Shown: positions 52,787 to 60,313 of the stretch, piece after piece
Numbering within the stretch: the stretch's first letter is position 1
Layout: each line of letters begins with the position of its first letter
Source: Bacteroidota bacterium
GTDB taxonomy: Bacteria; Bacteroidota; Bacteroidia; NS11-12g; UBA9320
Direction: 5' to 3'
Length of the DNA stretch: 64,000 nucleotides
Assembly (NCBI GenBank): GCA_002746305.1
Contig: NVWV01000008.1
Coordinates: 1 to 64,000, forward strand
Program-made: the position numbers and the translations under genes
Notes under the pieces: model-generated
What the model was told of the DNA's origin: nothing
The model's input: only the letters and a program-made list of their open reading frames with translations
Database searches by the model: none

Positions 52787-52817
52787 CAAAAAAAAGGAGC
52801 ACCTTACGGTACTCCTC
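52787..52817 (-). terminator. Intrinsic terminator of the isc operon
   Basis: On the minus strand a stem of GAGGAGTACC with its near-complement (one mismatch) around a GTAA loop is followed by a run of eight or nine U. It begins 24 bases after the iscA stop. Confidence 0.85.
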
Positions 52818-52840
52818 AATATTATTGATTCTGCTAGCTT

Positions 52841-53167
52841 CTATACAGAGAAACTTTCTCCGCATCCACAGGTTCTACTTGCATTTGGATTATTAAACTG
52901 AAAACCTTTTCCGTTTAACCCATCTGTAAAATCCAGTTCTGTACCACACAGGTATAAGAAGCTTTTCATATCACAGACTACTTTATATCCATTGCTTTCA
53001 AAAATCTGATCGCCTTCTTGGCTGTCGTTATCAAAGTCCATTTTATAACTAAGACCTGAACAACCACCACCAACAACAGATACACGGATAAAATAATCCT
53101 CATTTAGACCTTCAGTCTTCATTAGATTATCTACCTGACTTGCTGCTCTTTCTGATACTGTTATCAT
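52841..53167 (-). CDS. iscA: A-type iron-sulfur carrier (IscA/SufA/ErpA)
   Basis: A 108-residue protein with the three conserved cysteines of A-type carriers: Cys36 in GGGCSGLSY and Cys100/Cys102 in CGCGESF. It accepts an iron-sulfur cluster (or iron) from the scaffold and passes it to apo-proteins. It is the last gene of a leftward iscS-iscU-iscA set, 77 bases from iscU, with a strong terminator after it. Which A-type subclass it belongs to cannot be decided by eye. Confidence 0.93.
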   Translation of the reverse strand: MITVSERAASQVDNLMKTEGLNEDYFIRVSVVGGGCSGLSYKMDFDNDSQEGDQIFESNGYKVVCDMKSFLYLCGTELDFTDGLNGKGFQFNNPNASRTCGCGESFSV

Positions 53168-53244
53168 TGTTTATTTCTAGTGATTAAAATCGTTAACACT
53201 TCGACTCTGTAACCATCGGGTCCTTCAGTGTAACAATTTTTAGG

Positions 53245-53661
53245 TTAATAATGTTTTTTATTGTCTTCTATTGGCTCAAGACCCTGCTTTACACGATAAT
53301 CATTGATGGCCATTTTGATAGCATCCTCTGCTAATACTGAACAATGAATTTTCACTGGAGGTAACGCAAGTTCTTCAACGATTTCCATATTGTCTATTTC
53401 CATTGCTGCTTCTACGCTCTTTCCTTTTAACCACTCAGTTGCTAATGAAGATGATGCAATAGCCGAACCACAGCCAAAAGTTTTAAATTTTGCATCCTTG
53501 ATAATACCTGTAGCATCATCCACCTCTATCTGCAAACGCATAACGTCACCGCATTCAGGTGCCCCAACTAAGCCGGTTCCTACCGTTTTAGATTCTTTAT
53601 CCAACGTACCAATGTTTCTTGGGTTTTGGTAGTGATCGATTACTTTTTCTGAATATGCCAT
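53245..53661 (-). CDS. iscU: Iron-sulfur cluster assembly scaffold IscU
   Basis: A 138-residue scaffold on which [2Fe-2S] clusters are built. Conserved ligands are Cys37 (with Asp39), Cys64 and Cys107, and LPPVK (100-104) is the HscA chaperone-binding motif, although hscA is not in this window. NPRNIG and GCGSAIASSS are typical of IscU and distinguish it from SufU. It follows iscS after 42 bases of AT-rich low-complexity sequence. Confidence 0.95.
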   Translation of the reverse strand: MAYSEKVIDHYQNPRNIGTLDKESKTVGTGLVGAPECGDVMRLQIEVDDATGIIKDAKFKTFGCGSAIASSSLATEWLKGKSVEAAMEIDNMEIVEELALPPVKIHCSVLAEDAIKMAINDYRVKQGLEPIEDNKKHY

Positions 53662-53703
53662 TTCTTTTAATTATTAATTGTTAATTATCAATTGCTAAAT
53701 TGA

Positions 53704-54915
53704 TTAATGCTCTGACCACTCTATCGTTTTAAGGTCAATGCCCTCTTTGAACATCTCCCATAGTGGACTCATATCTCTTAATTTCTTTACCGCCGTTTTT
53801 ACGTGATCGATAGCAAAATCTATTTCCTCATCGGTTGTAAATCTTCCCAAACCAAAACGTAATGATGAATGAGCAAGCTCATCATCTAAACCTAAGCTTT
53901 TAAGAACGTAACTAGGCTCCAATGATGCACTCGTACAAGCACTACCACTACTTACAGCAATATCCTTAGTACCCATCATGAGACCTTCTCCTTCTACAAA
54001 TTTAAAGGAAATATTAGCTACATGTGGAAGTCTATGTGTTGGATTACCATTCACATATGCTTCTTCTATAGTTAAAAGCTCTTTTTCTAACCTATCTCTC
54101 ATTACACTGAGCTTCTCAGCTTCGGCAGCCATCTCCTTTTGACTAAGCTCACATGCTTTACCAAAACCCACAATACCGGGAACATTCAATGTACCACTAC
54201 GCATACCCCTCTCGTGTCCACCACCATCCATCTGACTGGTAACTTTCACTCTCGGATTTTTACGTCTTACATACAATGCTCCAACTCCTTTAGGTCCGTA
54301 CATCTTATGAGCACTAAAACTCATTAAATCGATACCATCAGCCAATACATCTACAGGTATTTTACCTACAGCTTGTGTAGCATCTGTATGAAATAGAATT
54401 CCATTCTTCTTAGCAATAGCTGAAATAGCCTTGATATCTTGTACTACACCTATCTCGTTATTACCATACATTATAGTGATTAAGATGGTTTTATCTGTAA
54501 TAGCAGCTTCTAAGTCAGAAAGGTTTATTAAACCATCCTCATTTGGAGAAAGGTACGTAACCTCTCCACCCATTTTTTCTACTTTTTTACAAGCATCCAA
54601 TACGGCTTTGTGCTCTGTAGTAACCGTTATCATATGGTTACCTTGTGAACCATACATTTCATATACTCCCTTAATAGCTAAGTTATTAGCCTCCGTAGCA
54701 CCAGAAGTAAAGATAATTTCCTTGCTTGTAGAGCCTATTAATCTTCCTACCTGCTCACGAGCATAGTCCACAGCCTCTTCAGCACTCCAACCAAAACTAT
54801 GATTACGACTTGCTGCATTTCCAAATTTCTCATTAAAAAATGGAAGCATAGCCTCAAGCACGCGAGGATCCATTGGTGTGGTGGAATTATTGTCTAAGTA
54901 TATTGGAAAATCCAT
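53704..54915 (-). CDS. iscS: Cysteine desulfurase IscS
   Basis: A 403-residue PLP enzyme that removes sulfur from cysteine for iron-sulfur clusters, and possibly for tRNA thiolation and FdhD. PLP-binding Lys204 lies in [10 protein letters not shown], and the persulfide-carrying Cys327 in the loop [10 protein letters not shown], characteristic of IscS rather than SufS. It heads the operon. A TATATTTG promoter box and a 7-1-7 inverted repeat over the predicted transcript start suggest iron- or redox-linked control (inference). There is no iscR, hscBA or fdx next to it. Confidence 0.95.
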   Translation of the reverse strand: MDFPIYLDNNSTTPMDPRVLEAMLPFFNEKFGNAASRNHSFGWSAEEAVDYAREQVGRLIGSTSKEIIFTSGATEANNLAIKGVYEMYGSQGNHMITVTTEHKAVLDACKKVEKMGGEVTYLSPNEDGLINLSDLEAAITDKTILITIMYGNNEIGVVQDIKAISAIAKKNGILFHTDATQAVGKIPVDVLADGIDLMSFSAHKMYGPKGVGALYVRRKNPRVKVTSQMDGGGHERGMRSGTLNVPGIVGFGKACELSQKEMAAEAEKLSVMRDRLEKELLTIEEAYVNGNPTHRLPHVANISFKFVEGEGLMMGTKDIAVSSGSACTSASLEPSYVLKSLGLDDELAHSSLRFGLGRFTTDEEIDFAIDHVKTAVKKLRDMSPLWEMFKEGIDLKTIEWSEH

Positions 54916-54933
54916 TTGCTACTCTATTTTTAT

Positions 54934-54948
54934 TTAGATTAAATCTAA
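54934..54948. promoter_or_regulatory. 7-1-7 inverted repeat at the iscS promoter (Fur/PerR-like box)
   Basis: TTAGATT-A-AATCTAA is a perfect inverted repeat with the 7-1-7 spacing of Fur-family operators. It lies between the -7 box and the iscS ATG, over the expected transcription start, where a bound repressor would block initiation. Confidence 0.5.
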
Positions 54949-54951
54949 CTG

Positions 54952-54959
54952 CAAATATA
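54952..54959 (-). promoter_or_regulatory. -7 box TATATTTG of the isc operon
   Basis: Exact consensus on the minus strand, 37 bases before the iscS ATG. The -33 element is not clear. Confidence 0.5.
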
Positions 54960-55118
54960 ACGCCTAAAAGCCAATAAAGTTTGGGTTTCTATTGGTTTTT
55001 TTAATAGGATAATAAGGGAAATTCATTAAAATGGCACCTGTTTCCTTAACATGGCTTACTCAGAACCACAGCAACGTGATTAATTTACCCTAAACCGATA
55101 TAATTTTCACTTCCCCAC

Positions 55119-55133
55119 CAACTGTAACAGTTG
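55119..55133. repeat. Perfect 7-1-7 inverted repeat
   Basis: CAACTGT-A-ACAGTTG, 120 bases upstream of the lipoprotein ATG. The spacing equals that of the element at the iscS promoter, but the half-sites differ, so a different regulator would be involved. Confidence 0.45.
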
Positions 55134-55169
55134 AAGTTTCATTTCCATAAATACTAGTCTAATTGCACC

Positions 55170-55195
55170 CTGAGATTTATCAATTAAAATCTCAG
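55170..55195 (+). repeat. Hairpin-forming inverted repeat
   Basis: Nine-base arms CTGAGATTT and AAATCTCAG around an 8-base loop, with no T-tract. It may be a regulator site or a hairpin in upstream RNA. Confidence 0.4.
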
Positions 55196-55252
55196 CATCA
55201 TACTACAAAGAGCTGATTGAGTTTACTCCATATTGACCTAACATTGTACCCA

Positions 55253-56335
55253 ATGACCTACCTTTCTAAAAACACCCTCTTTGTACTCATCACTTTGACC
55301 TCATTTATCATAGCTTGTGATCTAAATCCTGCAACTGAGGAAAATACAAACGAAGAGGCCACCACTGAGGCAACACAAGTAGCAGAAGATGACCTTATTA
55401 CGGGATACGGCTTCATTACCTACGTTTCAGACGTCCCCTACCCTATGCATACGTTGACCATGGAATTTAGTGAACGTAAGATGATGCAGACTTTCAATTT
55501 TAACATTACAGAACTGGAACCTGCCATCGAAGATTTGAGTAAGTTGAACAACAGATATGCTACCATAAAATATACAAGTGACCTAGAACCTAAAATCCAA
55601 AATGTGATATTGAATGGAGAGTCCATTCTTGGTGAAGAAGAAATCCCAGAACAAGAAGATAATTGGGAATCAATAACAGGAACTATGTCTGGAGCTGAAC
55701 AAACAACAAGTGGAGATTTACCTGTGAGTGTTAAAATCACACAGGATAATGGAAGTTCCCATACTTTCCAATACTTTGTTTCTCCCCAAATGACCGCTGG
55801 CAACAGAAAAGAAGTAACCATTTGGTATGTAAACCAACCAGTACATACTATCAAAATGCTGGTTTTATCTGACGAGCCCCCACAAGAAAAGAATGAAGAG
55901 ACAGAAGCACCTTTGGAGACTCCAACAGAAGAAGACCTTTACGATCAGTTCATGGTTACTGAGAGCTTTCTAATTTTACAAGCTTCTAAAGATTATACTT
56001 CAGCTTTAAAAACTGCTAAGGAAGCCGCCATAATGATGAGTAACAAGTTAGATCTACGAGGATACATTTATGAACCTCAAGAAGGATTGACGGATACAAC
56101 GATATGTGGATGTGGTGAAACACATGACTATATCCCAAGAGGCAGATACGATGGAGGAGACTATGTTAGTATAGAGCACACAGACTCTTATGAGGAATTC
56201 ACCAATGGATATTATATCGTGGTAGCAGGGAGCGGAGAACGAAATAGCTTAAGACCATTACTAGCTAAAGCTCAAATTCACTATCCAGATGCCTACCTTA
56301 AAGATGCACAAGTTTATGTTGGATGTATGCATTGA
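55253..56335 (+). CDS. Lipoprotein with an acidic linker and a SPOR-like C-terminal segment
   Basis: A 360-residue lipoprotein (lipobox ending at Cys22, SFIIAC) followed by a Glu/Thr-rich linker, a beta-rich central region and another acidic linker (about residues 205-225). The C-terminal part (about 230-360) contains two short Cys motifs (CGCGETHDY and a final VGCMH) and a GYYIVVAGSGERNSLRPLL stretch reminiscent of SPOR-type repeats (GYYIVVGS). Function unknown. ATG 55253 is preferred over an in-frame TTG at 55217 because it starts the signal sequence. A terminator follows. Confidence 0.72.
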   Translation: MTYLSKNTLFVLITLTSFIIACDLNPATEENTNEEATTEATQVAEDDLITGYGFITYVSDVPYPMHTLTMEFSERKMMQTFNFNITELEPAIEDLSKLNNRYATIKYTSDLEPKIQNVILNGESILGEEEIPEQEDNWESITGTMSGAEQTTSGDLPVSVKITQDNGSSHTFQYFVSPQMTAGNRKEVTIWYVNQPVHTIKMLVLSDEPPQEKNEETEAPLETPTEEDLYDQFMVTESFLILQASKDYTSALKTAKEAAIMMSNKLDLRGYIYEPQEGLTDTTICGCGETHDYIPRGRYDGGDYVSIEHTDSYEEFTNGYYIVVAGSGERNSLRPLLAKAQIHYPDAYLKDAQVYVGCMH

Positions 56336-56416
56336 CGAAACACTCTGTGGTTTGAAACCTGGTCCTTAATAGTTTCTTTGGAATTTGGCATCTTCCAATC
56401 AACCTATAATTCTTGT

Positions 56417-56450
56417 AAAAGATCCAAACGAACAGTTTGGCATCTTTTTT
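56417..56450 (+). terminator. Intrinsic terminator of the lipoprotein gene
   Basis: A stem of about 12 pairs with a one-base bulge (arms at 56417-56429 and 56435-56447) around a GAACA loop, running into a T-tract that ends at 56450. Confidence 0.65.
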
Positions 56451-56481
56451 GGAATTGTAATAGTACATAAACACTACTATT

Positions 56482-57450
56482 ATGCTACTTAGAAATACAC
56501 TACTATTCGTCACAATCTCTTTCAGTCTATTGTCAAATGCACAATGTTTTTTCAACTCAACCAATGGATACTCTGTTTCGGTAGCAGTAGAACCTGTGGA
56601 TGTTATACCTGCAAGTACCAGCTGTACTTGGGGATACAATTACAACGTGGAGTTAGATTATGTTGTCACCTTCTCTGGAACCAACATACCCTCATCTATG
56701 TATACACTGCAAGGTGAGCTTACCTGCGGAACAGACGTATTATTCTTTAACCTTAATAACAGTCCCGGTTCTGGAACCCTAATTACCACTGTAAACCCTT
56801 ACAGGAACGCCTCTGATTGTAACACCGTAACGATTGCAGACTTAAACTGTAATTCAATGGAAATTTCAATTGAAGGATTCAATTTGGCTCCCACGACGGG
56901 AACATGTGCTCCCGTAGCTGGACTACCTGTTGAGTTTGCTTCCCTTGAAGGAACCAGAGCAGGAAAAAATATTGTACTGGAATGGCAAACAGCTTCTGAA
57001 TTGAACAATGACTATTTCACTATCGAAAAATTAAACGACCATAAAGAATGGGAAGAAGTAAATACTCTTGAGGGTATGGGAACTTCTAATTCTATTACAG
57101 ACTATACATATACGGATAACGTAAATGCTACAGGAACTGTTAACTATAGAATAAAGCAGACTGATTTTGACGGTGCTTCCACTTATTCTGATGTTATTCA
57201 AATAGAAGCCGCTACTATCTCTCAATTATCAATTTGGCCAAATCCTGCTACCAATCAATTGAACATATACAGCGAGCAATTTAATTCATCGGTAGTATCG
57301 ATAACCAACTCTGCTGGAATGAATATTTCAGAAACCATCACTTATTTGAACCAAAGCAATGAAGGTGCAGTGTTGGATATTTCAGCGTTAGCTTCAGGCA
57401 TATACTTTATTAAAATTGGCACAGAATTTCATCGATTTATCAAACACTAA
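56482..57450 (+). CDS. Secreted protein with T9SS type A sorting domain
   Basis: A 322-residue protein with a signal peptide (ends SNAQ, about residue 20), a Cys-containing N-terminal beta domain, then a fibronectin-like segment (NIVLEWQTASELNNDYFTIE; VNYRIKQTDFDGASTYS) and a type A C-terminal sorting domain (SIWPNPATNQLNIYS ... ISALASGIYFIKI). It should be exported by T9SS and attached to the surface or released. The WQTASELNNDYF-type module is very common before such sorting domains. Its ligand or role is unknown. Confidence 0.85.
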   Translation: MLLRNTLLFVTISFSLLSNAQCFFNSTNGYSVSVAVEPVDVIPASTSCTWGYNYNVELDYVVTFSGTNIPSSMYTLQGELTCGTDVLFFNLNNSPGSGTLITTVNPYRNASDCNTVTIADLNCNSMEISIEGFNLAPTTGTCAPVAGLPVEFASLEGTRAGKNIVLEWQTASELNNDYFTIEKLNDHKEWEEVNTLEGMGTSNSITDYTYTDNVNATGTVNYRIKQTDFDGASTYSDVIQIEAATISQLSIWPNPATNQLNIYSEQFNSSVVSITNSAGMNISETITYLNQSNEGAVLDISALASGIYFIKIGTEFHRFIKH

Positions 57451-57479
57451 AAATATTTAGCGACCAAAGAATTCAGACT

Positions 57480-57503
57480 CTTAGATTCATAAATGAATCT
57501 AAG
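57480..57503 (+). repeat. Inverted repeat (CTTAGATTCAT / ATGAATCTAAG)
   Basis: Perfect 11-base arms separated by 2 bases, just upstream of the terminator hairpin. The half-sites TTAGATT and AATCTAA equal those of the isc operator, but the spacing (8 bases) differs. Confidence 0.5.
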
Positions 57504-57508
57504 ATATT

Positions 57509-57544
57509 AAAATGGAGTCTCTCAAAAGAGACTCCATTTTTTTT
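57509..57544 (+). terminator. Intrinsic terminator of the T9SS protein gene
   Basis: An 11-base perfect stem (57512-57522 with 57527-57537) around a CAAA loop, extended by A/T pairs and ending in a run of eight T. Confidence 0.9.
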
Positions 57545-57580
57545 GTGCTTAAAGTGAAGTACGTTAGAAATATAATTGAG

Positions 57581-57588
57581 TAATTTTG
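57581..57588 (+). promoter_or_regulatory. -7 box TAATTTTG of the COQ7-like gene
   Basis: Exact consensus, 12 bases before the ATG at 57600. A TTG at 57576, otherwise a possible start, lies upstream of the box and is excluded if the promoter is real. Confidence 0.5.
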
Positions 57589-57599
57589 GAAGCCATTCC

Positions 57600-58169
57600 A
57601 TGATACTCGACCATCCTAAACTAATAAAACTTCTACAGAAAGCGTACTCAGCAGAAAAGGCTGCTTCCTTTGCTTATATAGGGCATGCCAAATCGGTAAA
57701 AGATCCAAAGCAAAAAAAAGCCATTAAACAGATAGAGGATGACGAATGGGAACATCGAGCAGAGGTTCTAAAAATTATGCAACTGCATAACATCCCTGTA
57801 TCTAAGTGGTATGAAATCAAGTTTCACATCATAGGAAAAGTAATTTCGGCTAGCTGTTTTGTTATTGGCAAATTCATGCCTTATTATTTTGCAGGAAGCC
57901 TTGAGAGTGGCAACGTCTGCGAATATTTTATCATGATGAAATACTTCCACGCTTTAGGGATCACAGAGCACGATGAGAGTTTGTACCAAATGGGTATGAA
58001 AGAAAAGGAACATGAGATATTCTTTCTGAATGCTGTGAAAGGCAGTGGATCCCTCCCTCTTTTTGAAAAGATTTTTGGTTGGGGAAGAATAAAAAAGAAA
58101 AATGACGTAGATTTTGGGAATCAACTTCCCGTAGAAAGGTCAAAAGAATACTGTAATTATGATAATTAG
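57600..58169 (+). CDS. COQ7-like ferritin-fold protein (demethoxyubiquinone hydroxylase family)
   Basis: A 189-residue four-helix diiron protein. Candidate metal ligands lie in EKAASFAYIGHA, EDDEWEHRAEV (E-x2-H), ESGNVCEYF and MKEKEHEIFF (a second E-x2-H), matching the order in COQ7/Cat5 and related ferritin-like proteins. Quinone hydroxylation is the classical activity. Bacteroidota make menaquinone, however, so the substrate is doubtful and a redox or oxygen-responsive function is possible. The sulfatase gene overlaps its end by 11 bases. Confidence 0.8.
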   Translation: MILDHPKLIKLLQKAYSAEKAASFAYIGHAKSVKDPKQKKAIKQIEDDEWEHRAEVLKIMQLHNIPVSKWYEIKFHIIGKVISASCFVIGKFMPYYFAGSLESGNVCEYFIMMKYFHALGITEHDESLYQMGMKEKEHEIFFLNAVKGSGSLPLFEKIFGWGRIKKKNDVDFGNQLPVERSKEYCNYDN

Positions 58170-59781
58170 CACGACACAACTAAAATACACATATACATTT
58201 TCTAAGATTATAATCTTAGTTTCATTCTGTGGTATATTTTTAAGTTCATCAGCACAAACACCTAATGTACTCCTTATCATAGCCGATGATCTAGGAACCG
58301 ATGCTCTAAAGGGATATACAACTCAGAGTCTTTTGCCCACGACTCCCACTATTGATAGTTTACGGGCAATCGGTGTCACATTTTCCAGTGCTTGGTCTTC
58401 CCCAGTATGTACTCCTACACGGGCCAGCATTATGAGTGGAAAGCATGGTTCTAAAACAGGAGTATTTAAAGCTCCTGGGAATTTAGATACATCTCACATC
58501 TCAATTTTAAAAGTTCTAAAAGAAGAAACAAACGACACTTATGCAAAAGCTGTAATCGGGAAATGGCATATCTCCAACCCGAGCAATCCATTACACCCTA
58601 CTGAACATGGAGCAGATTACTACATGGGACTTCTTGGAGCATTCCCAGAGGACTACTCCGCATGGAGCAAAACAGAGAATGGCATTACAACTACGGACTC
58701 AACCTACATCACGTCTACACTAACAGACAGAGCTATTACTTGGACTAGTCAACAGACAAAACCATGGTTATTGTGGTTAGCCCATGCAGCTCCTCACAGT
58801 CCGTTTCACGAGCCGCCAAGTCACATGTATACTATCCCAAATCCTACTACGAATACGCGAAAGTTCTTGGCTATGATAGAATCCGTGGACTTTGAAATTA
58901 ACAGGCTTCTAAGTTCTATGACAACAGCAGAACGGGACAATACGCTAATCATTTTTATTGGAGACAATGGAACACCTGGAAATGTATTAAGAGACTATCC
59001 CTCGGGTCATGGGAAATCCACTGTATATGAAGGTGGAATTAGAGTTCCTTTTATTGTAGCCGGTGCTGGCGTTACCCGTAAAGGTGAACGTGAATCTGCC
59101 ATGGTAAATGTTGCTGATATTTATGCTACTATTTTGGAAATGACAGGATCAGACTTAGACGGTGGATTAAACAACAGTCTTAGTTTTAAGCATCTTCTTA
59201 CCGGAACATCTGAGCAAGCCAACAGAGATTACAATTATGCGGAAATAAAAGAAGGCAATAAGTTAATATGGGCCATCCGAAACCATCAATACAAACTAAT
59301 CACCCTAAGCACAGGTGAACAAGAGTTCTATGACCTGCTGACGGACTCTTTTGAGTATAACCCAATAGACTTGAACAACCTGACGAGTGAACAGACTGCA
59401 ATAAAAGCAGATCTACAAGAAGAAGCAGCCACAAGACAAACAGATTGGTCATGCAGGGACCACATTAAAAATGGAGATGAAGCGGGAATAGATTGTGGAG
59501 GGAGCAGTTGTACCCCATGCATCATGGGGATAGATAATTCCACACTTCAAGAGTTACATATTTATCCAAATCCAAGTACGGGTAATATTACTTTATCTCT
59601 TGAAAATGGTCAAATACAAGAGGTCAAAATCTTCAATACTATTGGTGAATTGGTCTATACTCAGGATAAAATCAGCTCCAATAGGCTTACCCTAAATCTC
59701 AATCCGATGAAATCCAATTTATACCATATTGAAATACAGACCAATATCGGGAAACTTGTAAAACGACTAATTAAAATTTAG
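58159..59781 (+). CDS. Secreted sulfatase with T9SS type A sorting domain
   Basis: A 540-residue secreted arylsulfatase-like enzyme. The signal peptide ends near SSSAQ, followed by the metal-binding LLIIADDLG. The catalytic motif CTPTRASIMSG holds Cys84, which must be converted to formylglycine by a maturase encoded elsewhere. GKWHIS and a metal-binding GDNGTPG follow. An 80-residue T9SS type A domain (IYPNPSTGNITLSL ... KLVKRLIKI) ends it. It should remove sulfate from a carbohydrate or other ester at the cell surface. No glycan-utilisation cluster surrounds it. It overlaps the COQ7-like gene by 11 bases. Confidence 0.92.
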   Translation: MIISTTQLKYTYTFSKIIILVSFCGIFLSSSAQTPNVLLIIADDLGTDALKGYTTQSLLPTTPTIDSLRAIGVTFSSAWSSPVCTPTRASIMSGKHGSKTGVFKAPGNLDTSHISILKVLKEETNDTYAKAVIGKWHISNPSNPLHPTEHGADYYMGLLGAFPEDYSAWSKTENGITTTDSTYITSTLTDRAITWTSQQTKPWLLWLAHAAPHSPFHEPPSHMYTIPNPTTNTRKFLAMIESVDFEINRLLSSMTTAERDNTLIIFIGDNGTPGNVLRDYPSGHGKSTVYEGGIRVPFIVAGAGVTRKGERESAMVNVADIYATILEMTGSDLDGGLNNSLSFKHLLTGTSEQANRDYNYAEIKEGNKLIWAIRNHQYKLITLSTGEQEFYDLLTDSFEYNPIDLNNLTSEQTAIKADLQEEAATRQTDWSCRDHIKNGDEAGIDCGGSSCTPCIMGIDNSTLQELHIYPNPSTGNITLSLENGQIQEVKIFNTIGELVYTQDKISSNRLTLNLNPMKSNLYHIEIQTNIGKLVKRLIKI

Positions 59782-59790
59782 ATAAACAGT

Positions 59791-60216
59791 ATGAAATTCA
59801 GTCTCACCATTTTAACTCTTTTGATACTATTTAGCTGCAGAAGTTTAGACCAGACTAGCACTGCAAATACTGTTACTTCAGGTTGTCAATGGGGATACGA
59901 CTATTATCCTGACTTCTCAGATTCTTTGGGTATCACAGCTGTCTCACCAGGCATTTCCTTTGACAAAAACTGCTTTCCAAAAGACTATTTTGTAACTACT
60001 AATGATATGCACTCCATAAATGTAAAAGTGTTTAATCGGTGGGGTGTAAAACTGTACGATTCATCATCTGAAACACAATGGATCTGTAACGACTCCGAAT
60101 CCAAAAAGCAAATCACAACAGGCACCTATTTTACTATAGTCAGCTACAGTCTGAAGAGTGACGGAATAGATTCTGTATACTCTCACAATTCTAACATTCA
60201 GGTGTTTTGTAAATAA
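59791..60216 (+). CDS. Lipoprotein consisting largely of a T9SS type B (CHU_C-like) C-terminal fold
   Basis: A 141-residue protein with a lipobox ending at Cys16 (LFSC). The rest carries the hallmark of gliding-motility-type sorting domains: VKVFNRWGVKLYDSS, then a TGTYFTIVSY strand, with a few extra Cys. In usual type B cargo this fold is at the end of very large proteins. Here it is nearly the whole mature protein and sits behind a lipid anchor. It starts 9 bases after the sulfatase gene, so an accessory role for that enzyme or for T9SS is possible. Confidence 0.75.
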   Translation: MKFSLTILTLLILFSCRSLDQTSTANTVTSGCQWGYDYYPDFSDSLGITAVSPGISFDKNCFPKDYFVTTNDMHSINVKVFNRWGVKLYDSSSETQWICNDSESKKQITTGTYFTIVSYSLKSDGIDSVYSHNSNIQVFCK

Positions 60217-60313
60217 CTCCTATCATTAATCCAAATACCACGTTTCAATCAATAGCAGAAATTGTATAGGACTATTATTTAGTCGAAATTTGAAGCCATA
60301 AAAAGAATATACA

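Larger units (their letters stand above)
54960..55252. other. Gene-free divergent intergenic region with inverted repeats
   Basis: Roughly 300 bases between divergent iscS and the lipoprotein gene. Apart from the isc promoter it has two inverted repeats (55119-55133 and 55170-55195, listed separately) and a one-mismatch -7 box TAACATTG at 55239-55246, ending 7 bases before the lipoprotein ATG. No RNA gene is recognised. Confidence 0.5.

Noticed and set aside
53662..53703. AT-rich near-palindromic stretch between iscU and iscS
   Set aside because: Low-complexity TTAATTATTAATTG-type sequence; the symmetry is explained by composition.
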